Positions 1-7,248 of a DNA stretch of 64,000 nt are shown here, piece after piece. Made by a program: the position numbers and the translations under genes. The stretch spans positions 124,001 to 188,000 of the forward strand of contig NZ_JAMBOR010000001.1 of assembly GCF_023715845.1 (NCBI RefSeq), in the 5' to 3' direction. The notes below the pieces were generated by a model that was not told the DNA's origin, did not search any database, and saw only the letters and a list, made by a program, of their open reading frames with translations. This DNA is from Fictibacillus phosphorivorans (GTDB lineage Bacteria > Bacillota > Bacilli > Bacillales > Fictibacillaceae). How positions within the stretch are numbered: position 1 is the stretch's first letter; each line of letters starts with the position of its first letter.

Positions 1-193
1 GTTCAAAGCCTTGCAGGATGAAGGGTTTTCAATTTTATGTTCTGTAGGACCAAATCCTTATCTCAAGTCGAACGATCAGTTTGCCATGATGGATCGAGTC
101 CATATCGATGGTGTAGCTTTTGAACAACAAAAGGATATTTTAGCCCGATTTTTTAATAGTGATGAGATCATTGACCCTTTAAGATACCAATAA
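1..193 (+). CDS. C-terminal end of an unidentified protein (5' end outside window)
   Basis: An open frame runs in from the left edge (codons starting at base 2) and stops at 191-193, leaving about 63 residues. The frame has no convincing internal start with a ribosome binding site, so the gene begins upstream. The visible tail holds SVGPNPYLKSNDQFAMMDR and ends IDPLRYQ. I do not recognise the family; it has no membrane segment or metal-binding cluster. A terminator-like hairpin follows at 273-302, which supports this being a real gene end. It would be internal to the proposed sigK-intervening element. Confidence 0.55.
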   Translation, partial: FKALQDEGFSILCSVGPNPYLKSNDQFAMMDRVHIDGVAFEQQKDILARFFNSDEIIDPLRYQ

Positions 194-272
194 TCATATT
201 ATTTTTAAAAAGCTTTTTAATTAAAACATAACTCTACAATGTCTTTTTCTATTGAAAAGTAAGCACATGGTT

Positions 273-302
273 AAATCGCATCGGAATTCGTTGCGGTTTT
301 TT
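273..302 (+). terminator. Rho-independent terminator after the partial first gene
   Basis: The arms ATCGCATCG and CGTTGCGGT pair around a GAATT loop with one T/T mismatch, followed by a run of six T. The rest of the gap from 194 to 541 shows no gene that I can support. Confidence 0.55.
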
Positions 303-541
303 CATTGATATGTACGTGTGTTTGCGAACTAACCAATACATTTCATTGGATCATAAGCTTCTATTATTGTAACTCTCCATTCCCCTCGACACTTCTATAA
401 GTGTAAACACAATGGAATAACCGAAGTTAGCCTTTTCAAACATAATAGGGCAGGTTTCCAATAGATCTTCCCTTTATTGGTAATCCTACACTTCCCTATC
501 GTTTGATATTGTATTTGATTGAAATTTTTAGAAAAAAGTTA

Positions 542-571
542 TTGACAACGAAAATAAAGAAATGATATTAT
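542..571 (+). promoter_or_regulatory. Sigma-A-type promoter for the carD-like gene
   Basis: TTGACA at 542-547 is a perfect -35 box. An 18-base spacer leads to TATTAT at 566-571. The start codon of the downstream gene is 69 bases further on, with its own Shine-Dalgarno sequence. Confidence 0.6.
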
Positions 572-639
572 AAAATTTTTGATAAAAAACCTAATATGTG
601 GTATGCTGTATAAGGTTACCAAATATGGAGGTGGATTAA

Positions 640-1101
640 ATGTTTCAAATTGGCGATAACATTGTTTATCCAATGCACGGAGCAGGTATAATTGAAGCCT
701 TAGAAGAAAAAGAATTCCCAGGGGAAAAACATCAGTATTATGTCATAAAAATGTCAATCAGTAATATGCAAGTTATGATTCCTACGCATAAAATATTGAG
801 TTCAAGTATACGACCAGTTACTAATATAGGTGCATTAAAACACATTATACACATTTTTCAGCATGGAGAATCAGATAGATTACTACCGTGGAAACAAAGG
901 TATAAAGTAAATACAGACAAATTAAAAACAGGTAAAATACAGGAAGGTGCTGAAGTTGTACGTGATTTAATGCGTATGAAGAAAGAAAAAGCACTTAATA
1001 CAAGCGAAAAAAAAATGTTGGATAATGCATATGAATTTTTGATTAGTGAACTTGAAGTAATTGAAGGAATCACTGAAAATCAAATAAAAAGTTTCTGTTA
1101 A
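640..1101 (+). CDS. CarD/CdnL-family RNA polymerase-binding transcription regulator
   Basis: This 153-residue protein has the CarD_CdnL_TRCF fold at its N-terminus: MFQIGDNIVYPMHGAGII (residues 1-18) is the typical start of the RNA polymerase beta-subunit interaction domain. A helical C-terminal domain follows (about 75-150, with EVVRDLMRMKKEKALNTSEKKM). Family members bind the polymerase lobe and stabilise open promoter complexes. The length matches the CarD-like proteins of Bacillus (about 150-160 residues). The ATG at 640 has GGAGGTGG at 626-633 and a sigma-A promoter at 542-571. It stands alone, well upstream of the copper genes, and would sit inside the proposed skin-like element. A second, chromosomal CarD homologue may exist elsewhere. 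The family call is firm; the target genes are unknown. Confidence 0.88.
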   Translation: MFQIGDNIVYPMHGAGIIEALEEKEFPGEKHQYYVIKMSISNMQVMIPTHKILSSSIRPVTNIGALKHIIHIFQHGESDRLLPWKQRYKVNTDKLKTGKIQEGAEVVRDLMRMKKEKALNTSEKKMLDNAYEFLISELEVIEGITENQIKSFC

Positions 1102-1784
1102 GGTTAATTATAGATAATATAATGCTTTCCAAAAAATATCTTTACTTTTTACGGGATATTATGATTAGGTATTTCAAAGACATTCAACTCTTCAAAGTTA
1201 CTTTTAGAACATTAACCTCTTTGTTTTTCTACAATTTAATCCATTTTTATTTTCTTAAACCTCTTCTACGAACATTTGAAATTTTATCAAAAAACTCGAC
1301 AATATTAGTCACTTAATATTTGTAATACTGATTCACACTGGCACGGACAAGGAGCCGTAAGGATGGAAGAGAGGTAGGGCTTTCATTGTTTTAGGTATAT
1401 CTAAGTGATTATTTTTCTAGAAGGAAAAAACAATCAATCTCACTTCTATCATTAAGAATTTCTTACATCCATTGTGACAGTAAATTGGAATTGTTTATCT
1501 TCTTTTTTTAAAAGATACACGAGTTGGTAGTATAACTATATGGTAAACGATAAAAATGAAGAATTTCTAGAACGATTGTTAATATTGTTCTTCAACAAAA
1601 AGGTCAACCAGAAATTCTGGCTAACCTTATATTACGAGCGGGTGCTTATTTGAAATAGATAAGTATCTTTTTTATTGGAATGAAATCAAAAGAAGTAAAC
1701 ATAAAATCAACAAATCATCATCCCAGCCATAATATCAGAAAAAAGCCCTTCAACCATCAGATGAAAAATGGAGTTTTGAACCAA
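1102..1784. other. Gene-poor stretch with decayed coding remnants
   Basis: No intact gene can be supported here. At about 1540-1658 a frame opening MVNDKNEEFLER is continued, after a one-base shift, by IVNIVLQQKGQPEILANLI and ends RAGAYLK-stop. This looks like a small frameshifted gene. Near 1740-1790 a second frame reads KKALQPSDEKWSFEPINKT without a start. The AT content is high and neither piece has a clear ribosome binding site. A 64-codon frame at 1122-1316 has no Shine-Dalgarno sequence and no family resemblance and is not called. Confidence 0.4.
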
Positions 1785-2009
1785 TTAATAAAACCGCCAG
1801 ACTACTAAATAAAATAGAAATAGTGTGGCATACAGCAAATTATTTTTAAAGTACTTACCTAAATAAAATCCCGAGGCTAGACCCATACTCATAGTGTAAG
1901 CCATTACATATACCCTATTATTCATTAAGGAATCTTTAGCTTTATAAAAAAGAAGATCGAAAAGTACAGCAGTGCAAATCACTAAAACTTCTAAAATGTA
2001 AATTGACAT
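1785..2009 (-). CDS. Small integral membrane protein of unknown function
   Basis: This 74-residue protein has about three hydrophobic segments: roughly residues 3-20, 33-50 and 58-73, separated by short charged loops (KAKDSLMNNR and GKYFKNN). The ATG at 2009 is preceded on the minus strand by AAGGAGGG at a good distance, so I regard it as a real gene despite its size. It is divergent from csoR, with about 110 bases between the start codons, so both may be read from one intergenic control region. I do not recognise the family. A copper or other metal link is only suggested by position. Confidence 0.6.
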   Translation of the reverse strand: MSIYILEVLVICTAVLFDLLFYKAKDSLMNNRVYVMAYTMSMGLASGFYLGKYFKNNLLYATLFLFYLVVWRFY

Positions 2010-2064
2010 TTTAGCCCTCCTTGTCCTTCCTTCATTCTAAGTTATGAGAAAATTAAATTTAGGC

Positions 2065-2094
2065 TTTACATAGGGTAGGGGGGTATAGTAATAT
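2065..2094 (+). promoter_or_regulatory. csoR promoter with overlapping CsoR-like operator
   Basis: TTTACA (2065-2070), an 18-base spacer and TAATAT (2089-2094) form a sigma-A promoter. The spacer carries CATAGGGTAGGGGGGTATA (2069-2087), whose GGGGTATA half matches the well-formed CsoR site before copA at 2715-2733. The other half is degenerate. Autoregulation by CsoR is inferred. Confidence 0.55.
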
Positions 2095-2120
2095 TTGAAT
2101 TAAATAAAGGAGGTTATCTG

Positions 2121-2453
2121 ATGGAAATAGCTAAACCAGATGATCTAAATAATGATCAATGTTGTGATACGAATGAACGGAAGAGTCATCATTCAGATAA
2201 AATAAAGAGCAATTTGATTACACGTTTGAACCGGATAGAAGGGCAAATTCGAGGTGTTAAAGGATTGATTGATCGCGATACTTACTGTGACGATGTGATC
2301 ACCCAAATTGCAGCTATACAATCAGCATTAAATAGTGTAGGTAAGATATTACTTGAAGGTCATTTGAAAAGTTGTGTTGTGGAGAGAATTCAAGAAGGTG
2401 ACGAAGAAGTGCTGGATGAACTACTTGTTACTGTAAAAAAATTAATGAAATAA
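2121..2453 (+). CDS. csoR: CsoR, copper-sensing transcriptional repressor
   Basis: This 110-residue protein belongs to the CsoR/RcnR all-helical repressor family. After a polar, Cys/His-containing N-terminal extension (about 30 residues) comes the signature LITRLNRIEGQIRGVKGLID. The Cu(I) ligands of the family are visible: Cys in DTYCDD, then His and Cys in EGHLKSC. CsoR binds GC-rich operators in apo form and releases them on binding Cu(I). The ATG at 2121 has AAGGAGG at 2107-2113. It is followed 15 bases later by copZ and then copA, the standard Bacillus copper-efflux arrangement (csoR beside copZA). The extra CC/HH motif in the N-terminal tail (DQCCDTNERKSHH) may be an additional metal site; this is inference. 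Confidence 0.95.
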   Translation: MEIAKPDDLNNDQCCDTNERKSHHSDKIKSNLITRLNRIEGQIRGVKGLIDRDTYCDDVITQIAAIQSALNSVGKILLEGHLKSCVVERIQEGDEEVLDELLVTVKKLMK

Positions 2454-2468
2454 TAGGGAGAGATTAAA

Positions 2469-2675
2469 TTGGAAAAAATCACATTAAAAATTGAAGGCAT
2501 GTCTTGCAATCACTGTGTAAATGCTATAGAAGGAAGCGTTGGGAAGTTAGACGGAGTATCACAAACAAAAGTAAATCTTAAAGAAGGTAACGTTGAGGTA
2601 GAATATGATTCTTCAAAAGTAAACCTAAATGAAATCAAAGAGACCATCGATGATCAAGGTTACGATGTAAAATAA
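2469..2675 (+). CDS. copZ: CopZ, copper chaperone
   Basis: This is a single heavy-metal-associated (HMA) domain of 68 residues, MEKITLKIEGMSCNHCVNAI at the N-terminus, with the Cu(I)-binding MxCxxC loop at residues 11-16. CopZ carries Cu(I) in the cytoplasm and delivers it to the HMA domains of CopA. The start is TTG at 2469, placed 7 bases after AGGGAGAG. It follows csoR by 15 bases and so is probably co-transcribed. A strong terminator hairpin at 2679-2697 separates it from copA, unlike the tightly coupled copZA of B. subtilis. The length is normal for the family (about 68-69). Confidence 0.95.
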   Translation: MEKITLKIEGMSCNHCVNAIEGSVGKLDGVSQTKVNLKEGNVEVEYDSSKVNLNEIKETIDDQGYDVK

Positions 2676-2678
2676 ATT

Positions 2679-2705
2679 GCGTGCTATCATAGCACGCTCT
2701 CTTTT
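2679..2705 (+). terminator. Terminator hairpin between copZ and copA
   Basis: GCGTGCTA (2679-2686) pairs perfectly with TAGCACGC (2690-2697) around a TCA loop. TCTCTTTTC follows, a short and imperfect U-run, so partial readthrough into copA is possible. Confidence 0.65.
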
Positions 2706-2714
2706 CAGTTTAAA

Positions 2715-2733
2715 TATACCCCGTATGGGTATA
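2715..2733 (+). promoter_or_regulatory. CsoR operator upstream of copA
   Basis: TATACCCCGTATGGGTATA is a 7+5+7 inverted repeat, the classical CsoR operator shape. It lies 12-30 bases before the copA start region. No clear -35/-10 pair could be assigned: a -10-like TATAAG overlaps the right arm, but a start point there would leave almost no leader. Repression of copA by CsoR is inferred from this site. Confidence 0.7.
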
Positions 2734-2744
2734 AGGGAGGAGTG

Positions 2745-5165
2745 GTGAAAACTATGAATAAAAGTGAAACAACATTGCAAATATCCGGTATGACATGCGC
2801 CGCATGCGCCATTCGAATTGAAAAAGGTTTGAACAAGTTGGAAGGGGTCGATAAAGCAAGTGTAAACCTTGCTCTTGAAAAATCCACTGTTTCTTATGAC
2901 CCGAATCTCATAAAAGTCTCTGATATCGAGAAAAAAATCCAAGACCTTGGTTATGGAGTCGTAACTGAAAAGGCAGAGTTTAACCTGACAGGTATGACAT
3001 GTGCTGCTTGTGCAACAAGGATTGAAAAGGGATTGAATAAACTTCCGGGCGTAGTAAAAGCCAACATCAACTTAGCTCTGGAAACAGGTGCTGTTCAATA
3101 TTCCCCTTCTGAAGTGTCCGTTTCCGATATGATTAAAAAGGTAGAACAATTAGGATATGGAGCATCTCTAAAGAACGAAAGTAACAAAGAATCTGTTGAT
3201 CATAGGGCAGTTGAGATCGAAAGACAAAAAGGGAAATTCATCTTTTCTGTCATTCTCTCATTCCCATTATTGTGGGCAATGGTTAGTCATTTTGAGTTTA
3301 CATCTTTCATCTATCTGCCTGATATGTTCATGAATCCATGGGTTCAATTGGCACTCGCGACACCTGTACAGTTTGTTGTAGGGAAACAGTTTTATATAGG
3401 AGCATATAAAGCGCTTCGGAATAGAAGTGCAAACATGGATGTACTAGTAGCACTTGGAACGTCTGCAGCTTATTTCTATAGTCTGTATCTATCAATCCTT
3501 TCCATCGGTTCCAATCAAGGGATGGTGGAAATGTATTTTGAAACTTCGGTGGTATTAATTACGCTAATCGTGTTAGGAAAACTTTTCGAAGCCAAAGCAA
3601 AAGGGCGATCCTCAGAAGCGATTAAGAAGCTGATAGGACTGCAAGCTAAGACCGCTATCGTGGTTCGTGATGGTAAAGAGATCGAAATAGCGATAGAAGA
3701 AGTGGCAGCTGATGATATCGTATATGTAAAACCCGGTGATAAAGTACCGGTCGATGGTGAAATTATCGAAGGCCGTTCAGCTGTAGATGAATCGATGCTG
3801 ACAGGCGAGAGTGTACCTGTCGATAAGACAGTGGGGGATACCGTAATCGGGGCAACCATTAATAAAAACGGGTTTTTAAAAATAAAGGCAACAAAAGTAG
3901 GAAAAGATACGGCCTTGGCTCAAATCATAAAAGTTGTTGAAGAGGCTCAAGGTTCGAAAGCACCGATTCAACGTCTAGCTGACCAAATCTCTGGTGTATT
4001 CGTGCCTATAGTTGTAGTCATAGCTATTCTTACCTTCATCATCTGGTTTGTTTGGGTGAGTCCCGGAGAATTTGCTGTTGCGCTTGAAAAATTGATTGCT
4101 GTACTTGTTATAGCTTGTCCTTGTGCACTTGGTTTAGCGACTCCAACATCAATCATGGCAGGCTCTGGCCGCTCCGCTGAGTTTGGTATTTTATTTAAAG
4201 GTGGAGAACATTTAGAAACCACTCATCGAATCGATACAATAATTTTAGATAAAACAGGTACGGTTACAAACGGTACACCAGAACTTACAGATATCATTGT
4301 GGAACCTTCATTCAGTGAAGAAGAAGTATTAAAACTCGTAGGTTCAGCAGAGAAAAACTCTGAACATCCATTAGCACAAGCGATTGTGCAAGGGATAACC
4401 AATAAAGGGATCGAGTTAACGGACTCGGAGGATTTTGATGCCATTCCTGGATTTGGAATTAAAGCCATAGTTGCAGGTAAAACACTTTTCATTGGTACAA
4501 GAAAACTAATGAAAGAAAACGACATTATCATCAATGATCCTGATAAAAAGATGGAGGAGCTTGAAAAAGCCGGTAAAACCGCGATGCTCGTATCAATAGA
4601 CGGAGTATATGCAGGTATTGTTGCCGTAGCTGATACGATCAAAGAAACATCAAAAGATGCAATTTCCCGATTAAAAGAAATGAATCTTAAAGTCATCATG
4701 ATTACGGGAGATAATCGGCAAACTGCTAAATACATTGCTGAACAAGTGGGAATTGAACAAGTGATAGCTGAAGTTCATCCTGAAGGAAAAGCAGACGAGG
4801 TGAAAAAGCTACAGGAGGTAGGTAATAAAGTAGCCATGGTCGGAGACGGGATAAATGACGCTCCAGCTTTAGCCGTTGCAGATATCGGGATGGCGATTGG
4901 AACCGGAACCGATGTGGCTATGGAGGCTGCTGATGTAACTCTGATTCGTGGTGATCTTAACAGTATTGCAGATGCCATCTACATGAGTAAAAAGACAATA
5001 CGAAACATCAAACAAAACCTTTTCTGGGCTTTTGCTTATAACGTGTTGGGTATCCCTGTAGCAGCACTAGGTTTTCTGGCGCCGTGGCTTGCAGGAGCTG
5101 CGATGGCATTCAGCTCGGTGTCAGTTGTTCTGAATGCACTTCGATTACAAAAAGTAAAACTCTAG
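2745..5165 (+). CDS. copA: CopA, Cu(+)-exporting P1B-type ATPase
   Basis: This protein of about 806 residues exports Cu(I) across the membrane. It has two N-terminal HMA domains, each with GMTCAACA (near residues 15-22 and 83-90). Eight predicted membrane helices follow, with the copper-translocating CPC motif in VIACPCALG (about 457). Further motifs are the actuator TGES (about 353), the phosphorylation loop DKTGT (about 500), the SEHPLA motif (about 540) and the GDGINDAP hinge (about 700). Length and layout match B. subtilis CopA. The start is ambiguous: GGGAGG at 2735-2740 could serve GTG 2745 or ATG 2754, and the domain order is unaffected. It belongs to the csoR-copZ-copA block and is preceded by a CsoR operator. 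Substrate Cu(I) is well supported by CPC and the context. Confidence 0.96.
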   Translation: MKTMNKSETTLQISGMTCAACAIRIEKGLNKLEGVDKASVNLALEKSTVSYDPNLIKVSDIEKKIQDLGYGVVTEKAEFNLTGMTCAACATRIEKGLNKLPGVVKANINLALETGAVQYSPSEVSVSDMIKKVEQLGYGASLKNESNKESVDHRAVEIERQKGKFIFSVILSFPLLWAMVSHFEFTSFIYLPDMFMNPWVQLALATPVQFVVGKQFYIGAYKALRNRSANMDVLVALGTSAAYFYSLYLSILSIGSNQGMVEMYFETSVVLITLIVLGKLFEAKAKGRSSEAIKKLIGLQAKTAIVVRDGKEIEIAIEEVAADDIVYVKPGDKVPVDGEIIEGRSAVDESMLTGESVPVDKTVGDTVIGATINKNGFLKIKATKVGKDTALAQIIKVVEEAQGSKAPIQRLADQISGVFVPIVVVIAILTFIIWFVWVSPGEFAVALEKLIAVLVIACPCALGLATPTSIMAGSGRSAEFGILFKGGEHLETTHRIDTIILDKTGTVTNGTPELTDIIVEPSFSEEEVLKLVGSAEKNSEHPLAQAIVQGITNKGIELTDSEDFDAIPGFGIKAIVAGKTLFIGTRKLMKENDIIINDPDKKMEELEKAGKTAMLVSIDGVYAGIVAVADTIKETSKDAISRLKEMNLKVIMITGDNRQTAKYIAEQVGIEQVIAEVHPEGKADEVKKLQEVGNKVAMVGDGINDAPALAVADIGMAIGTGTDVAMEAADVTLIRGDLNSIADAIYMSKKTIRNIKQNLFWAFAYNVLGIPVAALGFLAPWLAGAAMAFSSVSVVLNALRLQKVKL

Positions 5166-5176
5166 GAGGGGATTTT

Positions 5177-6040
5177 ATGAAGGACAATATTGTTTTAAGG
5201 TGGGCATTGTCGGCTGTAATGATACTCGTTATAGTGATTGGGAGCTATTCGGTATATGCAAAATATGCAGAACCATCAATTAATGAACATGCAAATCATG
5301 GTGGAGAACAGAAGACAACTGATTCATCTGATACAAAAGAAAATGAAAAGCACGGTGATGGCCATGGTGACCATAGTGAGAGTCACGGTAATGTATCAAA
5401 AAATAGTGATATTACACCAACTCTGCATTACAAAAACAATCTAATTCATATTGAATTGAAAGATAAAGAGGGGAACCCAGTAGAAGAATTAGAGATCAAT
5501 CATGAGAAACTGATGCACTTGATCATTGTGAATGATGATCTGCAGCAGTATTATCATCTTCATCCAGTCAATAAAGGCAAAGGTGTGTTCGTGATACAGC
5601 ACCAACTTAAAGATGGTCACTATAAAGCGTTTGTTGATATCAAACCAAAAGATAAGAATTACGTAGTCCAGCCTTTGTCTTTTGAGGCTGGAAACGGTGG
5701 TACTCATGGTGGACACGCAACCATAAAACCAGATGCCGCGTTCACAAAAACAATTAATGGTCATACCGTTACAATGAATCCAGATACCTTTAAATCAAAC
5801 GAAGAGATGGTTCTAGATTTTGATTTGAAGAACGTAAAACCTGAGCCATATCTCGGTGCACTTGGCCATGTTGTCATTCTAGACGAAGGTGGGGATAAAT
5901 ATGTTCATGTCCACCCCCTATCAGAAACAGATACAAAGTTTGCCACAAAATTCGACCGGCCAGGCATCTATAAAATTTGGGGTGAATTTAAGATAAATGG
6001 AAAAGTAAATGTGTATCCGTTTGTTGTAGAAGTAAAATGA
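5177..6040 (+). CDS. Membrane-anchored, His-rich protein of the copper operon
   Basis: This 287-residue protein has a single N-terminal membrane anchor or uncleaved signal (about residues 6-28, LRWALSAVMILVIVIGSYSV). An external low-complexity linker follows, very rich in His and acidic residues (EKHGDGHGDHSESHGN, about 56-75), then two beta-rich repeats with paired His motifs (YYHLHP and VHVHP). Such His clusters suggest extracytoplasmic metal binding. The ATG at 5177 has TAGGAGGGG just before it, 12 bases after the copA stop, so it is part of the copA transcript. I recognise the architecture from secreted proteins beside copper genes but cannot name the family. A role in binding copper outside the membrane is inference. 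Confidence 0.7.
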   Translation: MKDNIVLRWALSAVMILVIVIGSYSVYAKYAEPSINEHANHGGEQKTTDSSDTKENEKHGDGHGDHSESHGNVSKNSDITPTLHYKNNLIHIELKDKEGNPVEELEINHEKLMHLIIVNDDLQQYYHLHPVNKGKGVFVIQHQLKDGHYKAFVDIKPKDKNYVVQPLSFEAGNGGTHGGHATIKPDAAFTKTINGHTVTMNPDTFKSNEEMVLDFDLKNVKPEPYLGALGHVVILDEGGDKYVHVHPLSETDTKFATKFDRPGIYKIWGEFKINGKVNVYPFVVEVK

Positions 6041-6079
6041 GTTATTCGTTCGATTTCTCAGGACGAGGTGAGGTATTTT

Positions 6080-6310
6080 ATGGAATTATCTGGCGTTTCA
6101 AAACACGTGTTATTGTGTAATGGAGCTAGCTGCATGAAAAAAGGCGCTGAGGAAATTTCGAATGCCGTCCGAAAAGAAATTAAAGATCGAGGTTTATCAA
6201 ATAAAATTCATACTACAAAAACCTTATGCAACAGAAGATGGGTTAGATTGTTGAATAGCAAAAGCAAGAATGAAATGATTAGATGTGTTTTTACCCCATC
6301 TCAATTTTAA
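6080..6310 (+). pseudogene. Truncated, frameshifted (2Fe-2S) ferredoxin-like protein
   Basis: The first 55 or so residues (KHVLLCNGASCMKKGAEEIS, then KTLCN) match the thioredoxin-fold [2Fe-2S] ferredoxin family, which uses an N-terminal CxxxxC pair and a later CNGRC pair. Right after TLCN the frame changes character (RRWVRLLNSKSK), the fourth cysteine is lost, and the frame runs on into the stem of a terminator hairpin. A nearby frame still reads EDGLDC before a stop. A deletion plus frameshift is the simplest reading. The ATG at 6080 has GAGGTGAGG before it. It follows the copper block by 39 bases and may once have belonged to that transcript. Confidence 0.7.
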
Positions 6311-6324
6311 AATTGAGATGGGGT
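6293..6324 (+). terminator. Terminator hairpin overlapping the broken ferredoxin frame
   Basis: A perfect 16-base inverted repeat: ACCCCATCTCAATTTT (6293-6308) followed directly by its complement. Only a weak T-rich tail follows. It probably ends the copA transcript, backed up by a second hairpin at 6340-6361. Confidence 0.6.
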
Positions 6325-6339
6325 TTGTCTACGTTCTGA

Positions 6340-6367
6340 GGAAGAGGTAAGAACCTCTTCCTTTTTT
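6340..6367 (+). terminator. Second terminator after the copper block
   Basis: GGAAGAGGT (6340-6348) pairs with ACCTCTTCC (6353-6361) around an AAGA loop and is followed by six T. The following bases to 6688 (about 320) contain no gene or site that I can support. Confidence 0.75.
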
Positions 6368-6688
6368 GTTTTTTTAATATTGAATGAATATGTGCATTAA
6401 AGTGAAATACGCTTTCCATCACCGGAATCAAAAGATGCTTGTGTAAAAAGAAAAAATTATTTAGTGCTTACTTAAACAAAAAGATTGAATGTAAGGGAAT
6501 ATCAATCCTATTTTTGATTTCTTACATCAATTCTTAATAAAAATGGAACTAATTGTTTTTATTAAACATATTGTAACTTAAATTCTAGGCTAAGGAATAT
6601 AAAAAATGGTACGCTTGATGGTTTATATTGAAATTTTTAGTACCAAATGAAAAATCAAAAATTACAAAAAGCTTGAAAGGGGAAAAAT

Positions 6689-6913
6689 ATGTCTTCACTC
6701 ATTTCAAAAGGAATTAATATAAATCGGATAGCTCCCAATTCAGTAGCTTCGTTTGGAGATGCATTCACAATTTCACCCCACCATAGTTTTAAAGCCAACG
6801 GAGGTTCAGGAAGTTTGAATACTGGAAATAATAAAATAATCTGCAATGGACCCAGCTACACGGTTACAATCGATAATGATAAAAATGATAGTAATAATTC
6901 AACCAATCTCTAA
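6689..6913 (+). CDS. GerPA/GerPF-type spore germination protein
   Basis: This 74-residue protein has the GerPA/GerPF family pattern: NSVASFGDAFTISPHHSFK (about 19-37), then a Gly/Asn-rich GGSGSLNTGN segment and a polar tail. GerP proteins sit in the spore coat and help germinants pass to the inner membrane receptors. The ATG at 6689 follows GAAAGGGG at a suitable distance. It is a single gene, not a gerPABCDEF operon, and lies between the copper block and the recombinase inside the proposed sigK-intervening element. Transcription late in the mother cell would be expected from the family, but I see no clear SigK promoter. The family call is good; which paralogue it is cannot be told. Confidence 0.72.
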   Translation: MSSLISKGININRIAPNSVASFGDAFTISPHHSFKANGGSGSLNTGNNKIICNGPSYTVTIDNDKNDSNNSTNL

Positions 6914-7053
6914 AAAACAAAAGTCTTTTTAATATCGTTTTTTAATAGGGCCTTTAAGCTGTCTGGGTTTCTACCTTTTATTAAAAACCAATTAAATTTA
7001 AACATGAAAGTAAACAAGCCCACTACGCATACCTTTTAGTGAGGTGATGTGGG

Positions 7054-7248
7054 ATGCATATCAAAATCATTGAAGGTACCTCTGCTGGGAAGATCAGGTA
7101 TTCTTCCTACTCTTATCTGAAGGAAAAATACAGAAAGGAGAAGCTCAATGATTGCGATCTATGCAAGGGTGAGTACAGAGGAACAAGCGAAGAAAGGATT
7201 CAGTCTGGAAGATCAGATCAAGGAATGCCGAAAGAAAGCACAGACTGA
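7054..7248 (+). CDS. Possible small protein overlapping the recombinase start
   Basis: A 64-codon frame starts at ATG 7054 with GAGGTGAT just upstream and overlaps spoIVCA by about 100 bases. Residues 1-33 (MHIKIIEGTSAGKIRYSSYS...) look protein-like. The overlapping part is rich in polar residues and may be a shadow. It could be a genuine short gene whose translation is coupled to the recombinase, or chance. I give it low weight. Confidence 0.3.
   Translation: MHIKIIEGTSAGKIRYSSYSYLKEKYRKEKLNDCDLCKGEYRGTSEERIQSGRSDQGMPKESTD

Noticed and set aside
1122-1316. 64-codon frame after the carD-like gene
   Set aside because: No Shine-Dalgarno sequence, an unusual Phe/Leu-rich composition typical of AT-rich noncoding DNA, and no family resemblance.
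3515-4978. Long minus-strand frames opposite copA
   Set aside because: Shadow frames of a strongly coding gene, without ribosome binding sites or family resemblance.
1450-6560. Similar strings (TTTCTTACATC...) near 1459 and 6519, a possible repeat pair
   Set aside because: The similarity decays after about 11 bases and is what one expects in very AT-rich DNA.
1-7147. N-terminal half of sigK within the window
   Set aside because: No frame on either strand resembles SigK regions 1.2 or 2, so the partner half must lie outside.
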